A DNA stretch of 64,000 bases from Litsea cubeba (lineage: Eukaryota; Streptophyta; Magnoliopsida; Laurales; Lauraceae): NCBI GenBank assembly GCA_012931725.1, contig CM022948.1, positions 18,158,355-18,222,354 on the forward strand, written 5' to 3'. This document shows, one piece after another, positions 55,955-64,000 of this stretch. The notes beneath the pieces are model-generated. The model saw only the letters and a list, made by a program, of their open reading frames with translations. It did not search any database and was not told the DNA's origin. The translations under genes were made by a program, and so were the position numbers. How positions within the stretch are numbered: position 1 is the first letter of the stretch; each line of letters opens with the position of its first letter.

Positions 55955-57412
55955 GTTAAACCTACGTTTCAACTATATAAGCAATTCGAGAGTCGGAATA
56001 TCGAGCCGTCAGTTCCGGCAAGTCAGGAATGATTATGGGCTCGAGCCCGTCCAGTTTCACGGCCACCGGAGCCCGTTTTCTCGGTTTGGGCGCTCGAAGG
56101 CTAATTTTCTAAGTTTTAAGTTAAACCTACGTTTTAACTATACGAGCAATCCGGGAGTCGGAATCTCGAGCCTTCAGTTCCGGCAAGTCAGGAATGACCA
56201 TGGGCTCGTGCCCGTCCAGTTTCACGGACACCGGAGCCCATTTTCTCGGTTTGGGCGCTCGGAATCTGATTTCCTAAGTTTTAAGTTAAACTTACATTTC
56301 AACTATACTAGTAATCTGGGAGTCAGAATCTCGAGCCGTCAGTTCCTACAGGTCACTCTACCCTCGAGCGAAGTGCTCGTGCCGGTTTTGAATTTTTTTG
56401 GGGGCCGTATCACGTTCCGGACCCCCGGCGGGCCTTTTTCGAGCCTAAGTGTTAGAAAATCCAATGTTTTTCGCTCGTAATTCTCTAATCGAGAGTCCTA
56501 TTTGCTAGCCGTCCGTTCCTACAGGTCACTCTACCCTCGAGAGAAGTGCTTGTGCCGGTTTCAAATTTTTCCGGGGGACGTATCATGTTCCGGACCCCCG
56601 GCGTGCCGTTTTCGAGCCTAAGTGTTGGAAAATCCGATGTTTTTCGCTCGTAATTCTCTAACTGGGAGTCCTATTTGCGAGCCGTCAGTTCCTACAGGTC
56701 ACTCTACCCTTGAGCGAAGTGCTCATGCTGGTTTCAATTTTTTCCGGGGGACGTATCACGTTTCGAACCCCCGGCGGGCCGTTTTCGAGCCTAAGTGTTG
56801 GAAAATCCGATATTTTTCGCTCGTAATTCTCTAACCGGGAGTCCTATTTGCGAGCCGTCAGTTCCTACAGGTCACTCTACCCTCGAGCGAAGTGCTCGTG
56901 CCGGTTTTAAATTTTTTCGGGGGCCGTATCACGTTCCGGACCCCCGGCGGGCCGTTTTCAAGCCTAAGTGTTGGAAAATTCGATGTTTTTCGCTCGTAAT
57001 TCTCTAACCGGGAGTCCTATTTGTGAGCCATCAGTTCCTACAGGTCACTCTACCCTCGAGCGAAGTGCTCGTGCTGGTTTTGAATTTTTCCGGGGGCCGT
57101 ATCACGTTCCGGACCCCCGGCGGGCCGTTTTCAAGCCTAAGTGTTGGAAAATCCGATGTTTTTCGCTCGTAATTCTCTAACCGGGAGTCCTATTTGCGAG
57201 CCGTCAGTTCCTACAGGTCACTCTACCCTCGAGCGAAGTGTCGTGCCGGTTTCGAATTTTTCTGGGGGCTGTATCACGTTCCGGACCCCCGGCGGACCGT
57301 TTTCGAGCCTAAGTGTTGGAAAATCCTATGTTTTTCGCTCGTATTTCTCTAACAGGGAGTCCTATTTGCGAGCCGTCAGTTCCTACAGGTCACTCTACCC
57401 TCGAGCGAAGTG
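55955..57412. repeat. Tandem array in the CACTA element: 165-bp units then 173-bp units
   Basis: Two 165-bp units start with GTTAAACCTACG at 55955 and 56120. A hybrid unit at 56285 changes into 173-bp units repeated about six times (AAGTGTTGGAAAATCCGATG near 56620, 56793, 56966, 57139). The unit types share GGGAGTC...GAGCCGTCAGTTCC, so one derives from the other. Open frames of 70 codons recur with the period but have no protein motif. Confidence 0.9.
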
Positions 57413-57553
57413 TCCATCAACCATTCACATAACCAACACACTGATTTGTAAAATTGTTTAGAAAATCCTGTCAAACTTCATACGCTGCAGATAAATTCAT
57501 TCAGTCCTAGAAACCCAAAAAGGCTTGCGGTAAAAAAAATTTCTTATTTATAT

Positions 57554-59086
57554 CTCTATTAGTTGGGAGGGATCATCCCCTCTCTCGATCTGCAGGGGGA
57601 AGTTAAACTCATATACCATGGGGCTGAACCTTCTGAAGACATCACCATTTCTTATTAAAATGAATCCAGAGTCACCAATATTTGCCACATGGAGAGCCGG
57701 TTGAAAGATTAATGTCAGAAACTAGGGGACAGAAAATTGACTATAGCAATGAAATCCTTCCTGCACAAACGTCGAGTCATCTTGTCAAAATTTATAACAT
57801 TTGAGTATCTCATCTGTTGGCAACAAAATGATAGTACATTATTCATTATGGAAATTTTATGATCGAAATTTTCACAGGTTTTACAGACTGAATTCAACAA
57901 TGGCAAAGGTATACTCTCATGACAGAAAAACGCCCATTTGACAACCATTTATAACAGATGCTGGCATTAAACTTGCACTGTGGATATGTTACAAGCTGAA
58001 ACAATGTTCGGATTTGAACATGATTTCAGCAGGAATATTTCTTAATTAGACAAAGAAACGAAACTTAACACAGTTCCATATTACAGATTCACTGGAACGA
58101 TTGTGGCAACAATCAGCTCCATCTCTAAACTTCAAATGAAGGGCATGCATATTGTCAAGAGCCCAATGAACATCATCATCATCACAGACTTATCCCACCA
58201 ATCTAGGTTACCTTGTGAACACCCTAAATGCAGGGTAGGTTAAGTGCTACTTCCATTTAGAAGTACCCTAAATTGGTTCAGTTTTATGGCTGATCGGTGG
58301 CCGACACCAACCCTCCCTTTTCCAGGATTAAGACCAGCAGCGCATGCTGAGTAGGGCATGACATGTGGAGGAGGAATTAAAAAGACTTTCTTTGGAAATA
58401 ATTTACCGTAATATTTGACTTTTCTTGGGGAAAAAATTAGGAAAAAAAGCATCTAAATCTCTTTTGTAGCATGAAAAATGAGTCTATCTGATAGGGAATT
58501 ACAAAGGATTCAAAACCCCAAAGGATATATACATGGAAAGTTAAAAGGCCATGATATCATCTTCGAAGAGGAACTAATATCTGCAGTTGCATCAAAGCAG
58601 CTGCAAAATAAATATATAAATGTTAAAGATGCAGAAAAAAAAGAGCGCATGATCTGTTCAAGTTGCAAACTAGCTTGAACTGAATGCCTACATAGATGGA
58701 GACCAGTAAAATTCATATGGTTACTTATTTTATGTGGATTATTGTTTAGTATAAAACACATGCCCACTTTTCTGCATCTTGTTATAATCCGAATCCAAGC
58801 TAATGTTCTAGAAACAAGAAGAAAATGCCAAAGAGTTAAGAAATCCAAGAACCAAATAATGCTCAGTTGATTAGTAAATGGTTAAATCAAAGTATCGACC
58901 ATTGAGCAAATCATACCTGGCCATCAAAGAAAGCAACCAAAACTGTGGATGACCCAGGAAAATATGCTTTGGCAGCACTTCGAATGAGAATTTGGTCCGG
59001 TCCAGTCCCTGGGACAGTCTGACATTCTGCCACAAACTTCGCGCAATTTTCCATCAGCACTCTAGAATACAATCCTGCATTAATCC
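57554..59086 (-). pseudogene. Captured fragment of a protein phosphatase 2C gene
   Basis: Exon 59086-58917 (after CTTGCAG, before GTATGA) reads INAGLYSRVLMENCAKFVAE and AKAYFPGSSTVLVAFFDGQ. Exon 57697-57554 reads ALHVANIGDSGFILIRNGDV and VYEFNFPLQIERGDDPSQLI. These are consecutive blocks of the plant PP2C group resembling Arabidopsis PP2C62 (GSST, HVANIGDSGF, metal-binding D of GDSG present). The N-terminal DG motif and the C-terminal part are absent. The acceptor before the second exon lacks AG and its donor reads AT where GT is expected, so splicing is lost. The intron between (58916-57698) was carried along, so capture was from DNA, not from mRNA. Confidence 0.78.
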
Positions 59087-59818
59087 CTGCAAGTGACATA
59101 GATTTGACAGTACTGAGTAACATAGGTAACAGAACTTGATTTACAACTTGCTGCATCATGTGTATTGAAAATGAGGACTTAAATATCAGTAATGGAGGAT
59201 GTACCAGCAAGCTTTCAGATTGATCTGAAGCATTCCATGTAAGCCAATGCATGCAACCATAGTTTCAAAATAATATTTTATGATACTGTATAGAAACATA
59301 TTTGCTGGGCAATCAATTTAAAATATAAACCATGCATAAAAAATATGTCATTAAACACATTGAACAATGTTTAAATTAATTCATTTCTTTCCCAAGTTGT
59401 GTATAACCTTGGGCCAATGTGTTCCACCCCGGGACCCGCAGAGCCTACACCTCATGTTTTAATATTCTACATAAAACGTGCTAGTAGGTCTCAAATAGCC
59501 TATACAAGCCTATTTCTTAATCATTAATCACTGTTCAATATCCAACAAAAAAAAAATACAAAAAATGAACAGATTGCAATAAGCAAATAAAATAAAATAA
59601 AAGAATAAGCATTGAAAATTACCTACAGCCAACCCTTTTACCAACCTTAAAAGTGGGAAGAGAAGAGGCTTTCGAGCGGGGAATTATATGAGGCTCTAGC
59701 GACCACCATAAGCGGTCGCAAATGGTCCTTATGGCGGTCGCTAATAGTCCCATTTGCGACCGCCACAAGCAGCCGCCCGCTTTCTCAGCCGCCAATGCTC
59801 ACATTTCTAGTAGTATTG

Positions 59819-60270
59819 TCTAATGATTCTTGTTTTCCATTGAGAATAATGAAAATGAAGATGTCCAAATTTAGCTACATTTTATAAATAAAGAGGGATA
59901 GTATCAAAGGAATATTTTCTCTTAAATCAAGATAGTACTTTAAAAAAATATAAGGACTTTTAAATAAAAAAACTTGATATACACAGTGCTAGTGGGTGGT
60001 GTCGTGTATCCTGGATTTTACCAATGATCAACTGTAAGGGGGGTCAGCGGGTTCCTCACCATAAAAAAAATTGGAGAATATAAAACACTAAAAGATCATA
60101 AATTTTTAAATGAATTTTTTTACAATAGAACAATCTGATGAAATCACCTTCTTTATCACAGACTTGAGGCAGTGAAATGATCTCTCTTCATCCACTTGAT
60201 CATGTTATTACTGGCTATAGTGGGCCCACATAATTTTCATCTGTTGATGTTTAAAACTTGAACCATTAAA
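59819..60270. other. No gene seen
   Basis: AT-rich spacer right of the CACTA element. Confidence 0.4.
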
Positions 60271-60274
60271 GGTG

Positions 60275-60902
60275 TGAATCCCTGGCATAGCGAAAGCACA
60301 AAAAGAAACAGACCAAGGAAGAAGATCACCGTCTTCAATCCAATATCAAACCTTTGAGTCCACAAGGAAGAGATAGGGAGACCCTAATCGAATTGCAGGT
60401 TCGTATTATTCCATAAAAAGAAACATTACATCACTTATATGATTCCCAAAACCCTAAATTACCAGAAATAGCAAACTTACTAAAAATAGTAAAAAATTAA
60501 AAATTACTCCAAAGCCCCTTGACCATTTGTAAATAACTTTCTAAGACCATTGACAAAGAGTCAAACTCAAACGGACTTAAAACCCCACTAAAATAAGCAA
60601 AATGACAACTTACTATAAAAAATAAGTTTTGCACGAAAACTGTATTTGACCTTTGAAATGGCTGAATTTGTCCTCCGAAGACTCCATCTGTGTTTGGCAA
60701 TGATTCAATGCGTAGAGATCATTTATGACTTCGAAATGCATGGTTATAGGTCTCGTGAAGGTACGCTGATCAAAAGTTATAGCAATTTGAAGCCGACACT
60801 TTGGATTTAATCTTCTGGCTTGATTTCTTACATTCTTCTTGCTCCAAGAATGCTTTTGTGACTTGTTTTACATCAATCCCCCACCCAATTGATGATCTCT
60901 AT
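60275..60902 (-). repeat. Possible LTR with adjoining purine tract
   Basis: The minus strand reads CAATTGGGTGGGGGATTGAT at 60908-60889, resembling a Copia polypurine tract followed by TGATGTAAAAC, the possible start of an LTR extending left to about 60275. No partner LTR is found, so this is weak. Confidence 0.3.
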
Positions 60903-61543
60903 AGAATTTCTAGGATCTCATAGTTCCCATAATTTTACCGTAATTGGTTTGATAGGAAATCCTCTCAATTTATAAAAGAAGAATAACTTACTACAAGATT
61001 ATTTAAAACTCAAATTTAGCTAATCTCTTTTACCTACTTAATCTCTTCCTAAAAATCCTAACAACATACTGTTTTCTGCACATCCCTCCTCAATCACATG
61101 ATTTTCTTTCATGGAAACAGGATCTGTGATTGTTGACAGTAAAAATAGAAACCCTGTGAATCCATCACTGTCTAAACCCGCTTCCACTGAGTCTGTCGGT
61201 GCCAATGGTTCGCTGGATCAGATCTGACGGAATCTCTTCCAAAAGCTTTAATTTGGTTGTGCAAATTGATGGAGGAGATGGAAATTTGACTAAGGTGGTG
61301 AAATCGTGGGTTGATGGATGGATGAGAGAGGATGCTGATTTTTTTTTATTGAAATGAAAAAAAGTGACGGTGATAATTACGGAAGCTGCCGGTTTGATCA
61401 TAAGATCATCACCGGGCCCAAGCTCTAATACCATATATATAGAATTTCTAGAATAACATAGTTCCCATAATTTCACCGTTATCGGCCTGAGAGGAAGTCC
61501 TCTCGATTTATACGAGAAGAATAACTTACTTCAAGATTATTTC
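60893..61543 (-). mobile_element. TRIM-like short LTR retrotransposon, cut by the second Tat element
   Basis: Sequence 60898-61010 (CTCTATAGAATTTCTAGGAT onward) recurs at 61437-61543 as a direct repeat of about 100 bp, roughly 85% similar. On the minus strand, TGGTATTAGAGC (61432-61421), one base from the usual Met-tRNA PBS, abuts the right copy. A purine tract GATTGAGGAGGGATG lies near 61079-61093 next to the left copy. LTRs of about 190 bp and about 350 bp of non-coding interior fit a TRIM. The right repeat stops at GATTATTTC, where the Tat LTR begins. Confidence 0.55.
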
Positions 61544-62432
61544 TGTAGGTGCAGAAAAATAATGACCCACAATAATCGGGGTGCCTTACAGGACTTATCC
61601 AAATGAAGAAGATAACCTGCTGCCTGGAAGCCTGAAAGGAGAGAGCAAACGGTCAGAGGACCCTGGCCTGAGCGGCGCAAGGCTCTCCGATGCCTAAGTC
61701 AGTGAATGAATTAAAACAAAGGAAGAAGAGGAAGAAGAGAGACAGAGTAACGGCTCTTTTTGATTGGATTGTGCATACCTTGCATGTGAAATGAGGCTCT
61801 ATTTATAGACGCCTGGACGATATCTTTGGATGATATTTTGGTGTGGGTCCCGTGACTTGATAGGGAAGTCATCATCAGCCCACAAAGTAATAAATGCGGT
61901 CCATTCCAGCCCACTTTGCATTTAATGCCAGTCGGATCAGCCCACATCGCATTAAATGCGCATCTTGTTGGGCCAGATCGTGTTGGACGCCTTTGGCGGT
62001 AGGGGTACCATCGGATCCGCCCTCGGGCCTTGCCCTGATTTGGCTTCAGCCGCTGGATGCCGCCCTGTCAGTGATCTGGTGAAGATTGTGGACGGCTGGA
62101 TGTCGCATCTGTCTCACTGGCTCGCACCCCTATTCCTCCACGTGTCTGATGACGTGGGGGGCGAAGGGCGCGAGTGGATATTCTTTCCTGCTTCGGTTTT
62201 CATCCCGGCTCCTTCGGCCGAGGTGGAGCTTTCAGCCGAGGTGGGCACTTGGGGTAGCCGAGCTCGGCGCTAGCGGCCCGGACCTGCCTGACTTCGGCTG
62301 GGGCCCCTGTCCTGGTAGCCGAGGTGAGTCTGGTGCCACGTGGGCGACACGCGGATGGCACGTGAGAATGCTTAGTCCCATCTGATGGCTATGATTAGCG
62401 TAATCCTGGAGCTTTGGAAATCTCCCCACACA
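61544..62432 (-). repeat. 3' LTR of the second Tat element
   Basis: 889 bp, TGTAGGTGCAG...CCCACACA on the plus strand, clearly similar to 11578-12456, with the minus-strand TATA box at about 61800-61807. Confidence 0.85.
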
Positions 62433-62701
62433 ATTGCCCCCTAGCTTTTGACCTCTTAAGCGTCCTAGCCTTTAGTGGTCGGAAGCTAGAGAACCTGTCC
62501 GGAGATGCGGCGATCATTGCCTGGTGTCGCTTCAACTTTTCTGAGGCAATAAATGCTCTGTCCTGCCCGTTCTGGGAAGCGAACCGACGGCTACACGTGT
62601 AGCCCCTTCACTGATTGCGCTGTCCCATTGATGGAACGGGCGCGGATTGCGAAATCCGTCCCTTCAAATTCGAAGGTGGCGCCCAAAGAGGGTTCCCTTT
62701 C

Positions 62702-62710
62702 TATAAATAG
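62702..62710 (+). promoter_or_regulatory. TATA box of the second antisense accessory gene
   Basis: TATAAATAG, 225 bp before the ATG at 62927, at the same relative place as 12729-12737 in the first copy. Confidence 0.65.
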
Positions 62711-62926
62711 GGTCACCTCCCTTCTTTCTTCTTTCTGATTTCCTTTGCGCCTGCTTTTGATTTCCACTCTGCTCTTCGAGACTTCTTTGATGAGGACGAT
62801 CGTAGGACGCGCCCAGATCTGTTTTTGACTCGCCCTTCCATTTCTGTAAGTAACTTCGTGCCCCTGTCTGGTTTTTAGGGTTTCCCCACCTCTAGGGTTC
62901 CTCTCTGTTATCTCCTCCTTTTAGAC

Positions 62927-64000
62927 ATGGGCACCCCTAGGTTTCGATTAGATACAGAAGAGGGCATGGCTAGGTTCAGGGCGACTTACAACATCCCAGA
63001 GGAAGTTCGCCTTAGGCCGGCGGACCCTTCCGACCACGCCACGCGCGGTTGGTCCTGCGGCTGGATGCCGTTTCCTCTGATCTCTGTGATCGAAGGCGGG
63101 GCCAGGTTTCCTCTGCACCCCCTCCTTAGGGCCTGCCTTAGCATGTGGTCGATTACCCCGTGCCAGTTGATGCCCAATGGCTTCAAAATCATTATGGGCA
63201 CGGCGAAACTGAATGAGATTTTGGGGACTGACCTGGGTGTCCATGACATCGAGGATGTATATGACATTTGCAAGGCTGGAGGAGATAATTACTACCTCCG
63301 GGTGAAGCAGCGTCGAATAGGCTTCATCCTGGCCCTGGAGGATTCCAGTAAGAATGCCGAGGAAGACCTCTTCTGCGTGTTCGGGGACTCGGAATTCGGC
63401 GCCGGTGAGAGCAGGAGGCTGATGGTCCCTCGTCATCCCGGGGCCGTCCCAAGTAAATACTGCTTCTTTTCCCTGTTTATTTCACTCTGCCACCATATTG
63501 CCGAGCTGACATCCTTTGTTGTTTGAGCGCAGAACTGCACGCTAGGCGACGCCGGGCTGTGAGCGAAGGCTGGAGAAAGAACGTCGACGACCATAAGAAG
63601 GTCGAGAGATATAAAGGGCACGAGGCCAGATCGGCCTGGAAGCTATTAGGGTACACGCCGAGGTACCGCGGCCATTATAGGAGGATCAGAGCAGCTCCCG
63701 AGGACAAGCTGCAACCTGATCGCCCTCCTGTCACCTTGGCGGTGCCTGCCGGGGTCCCTTTAGCCGATCCTGCTGCGAGCCGAGCTGCGTCTAGCGCTAA
63801 GGCATCCACGTCTTCCAGCTTGGGGTCGCCGAACTTGAGGGAGATAGTAGACGCCTATTCATCTGACCAGGAGCGAGGAATGGAGGGAGGCTCAAAAGTG
63901 CCTGGTACCAAAGATCTGGCCGCCAAGTTTAGGCAGAGATCTTCTTCCTCAACACCTTCATTCCGCCAGCACCCGCTTGGCTTCGGGCTCAGAGGGCGCT
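62927..64000 (+). CDS. Antisense accessory gene of the second Tat element, partial
   Basis: Exon 62927-63452 starts MGTPRFRLDTEEGMARFRAT and ends at AA before GTAAAT. The intron runs to GCGCAG at 63532; exon 2 continues LHARRRRAVSEGWRKN without a stop to at least 63955. A 5'-UTR intron (62846-62924) is at the same place as in the first copy. The domain is the 'putative gypsy type transposon' family. Near 63955 the frame seems to shift relative to the first copy (RQHPLGFGLRGR where MASGSGG-like sequence is expected), so a small indel is possible. The 3' part is outside the window. Confidence 0.72.

Larger units (their letters stand above)
55162..59815. mobile_element. CACTA (EnSpm-type) element carrying PP2C exons
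   Basis: The left tip CACTACTAGAAAAATG (55162) and right tip CATTTCTAGTAGTA (59815) form the CACTA inverted repeat, the last base having changed from G to A. The 3-bp flank TTG occurs on both sides (55159-55161, 59816-59818), the expected duplication length. Both subterminal regions are full of GGCGGTCGCTAAT / GCGACCGCC motifs in both orientations, the presumed transposase-binding sites. No transposase was found. The interior holds a tandem array and a minus-strand PP2C gene fragment. Non-autonomous. Confidence 0.9.
61544..64000 (-). mobile_element. Second Tat gypsy element, left part only
   Basis: Starts with an LTR (61544-62432), purine tract complement ATTGCCCCCTAG, then the antisense accessory gene, and leaves the window. 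It is the same family as 11578-24154. It interrupts the TRIM-like repeat; the flanking pentamer is ATTTC, whose partner lies outside the window. Confidence 0.85.

Noticed and set aside
56622..57461. Four successive 70-codon open frames with the same sequence
   Set aside because: They are the 173-bp tandem repeat read in one frame; the period is not a multiple of three and no protein motif is present.
57715..57948. Minus-strand open frame next to the PP2C exon
   Set aside because: It lies in the retained PP2C intron and has no similarity to the phosphatase.
58230..58380. Possible retroposon fragment (CCAACCCTCCCTTTTCCAGG)
   Set aside because: Resembles part of a dispersed plant repeat, but without ends, tail or duplication I could not classify it.

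Overview
This is plant nuclear DNA, and almost all of it is transposable elements nested in one another. The evidence for a plant is spliced genes with GT..AG introns, plant-specific families (Tat-lineage Ty3/gypsy with an antisense gene, Mutator-like elements carrying a plant-mobile-domain/ULP1 gene, CACTA elements) and decayed pieces of plant genes (SnRK2 kinase, SWEET transporter, PP2C phosphatase). I see no intact host gene, rRNA or tRNA gene, and I do not name a species.

1-11.5 kb: a Tat-type solo LTR (444-4852, near-matching flanks ATTTA/ATTTC) is split by a Tork-like Copia element that has lost PBS, gag and protease. Next is a minus-strand Copia element (6112-9767, target duplication GGGCC) that lost its integrase and received the 3' end of another gypsy element.

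11.5-24.2 kb: a full-length minus-strand Tat gypsy element (11578-24154, duplication ATACT) with PBS, PPT, gag, protease, RT, two RNase H regions and integrase, all degenerate. On the opposite strand it carries a spliced accessory gene with its own TATA box. It sits inside an exon that looks like the catalytic loop of an SnRK2 kinase. A second copy of the same family enters at 61.5 kb and runs off the window; it repeats the TATA box and the introns of the antisense gene.

24.2-36.5 kb: a LINE tail, a 1.19-kb long-TIR non-autonomous Mutator-like element (duplication TATTGTGAA), an RTE tail, then MULE-1 (28535-36473). MULE-1 lost the catalytic part of its transposase, has a ULP1 remnant lacking the catalytic Cys, and contains the last exon of a SWEET-like gene.

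36.9-54.1 kb: MULE-2 (36896-54143, 9-bp flanks TTTTATAAT/TTTTATAAC). A MURA-type transposase reads inward from the left end and an eight-exon PMD-ULP1 gene reads inward from the right end. An LTR retrotransposon solo LTR, itself holding a 3.7-kb solo LTR, sits in the first intron of the ULP gene.

The most unusual pattern joins the two MULEs. In each, a palindromic motif about 105-175 bp from both ends recurs as a tandem array between the 3' ends of the two convergent genes. The motif differs (GTTGTCGATATCGACAAC in MULE-2; a GTCCCTAGCGACC hairpin in MULE-1), but the design is the same.

55.2-59.8 kb: a CACTA element (duplication TTG) with a 165/173-bp tandem array and two captured PP2C exons. 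60.9-61.5 kb: a short TRIM-like element interrupted by the second Tat copy.
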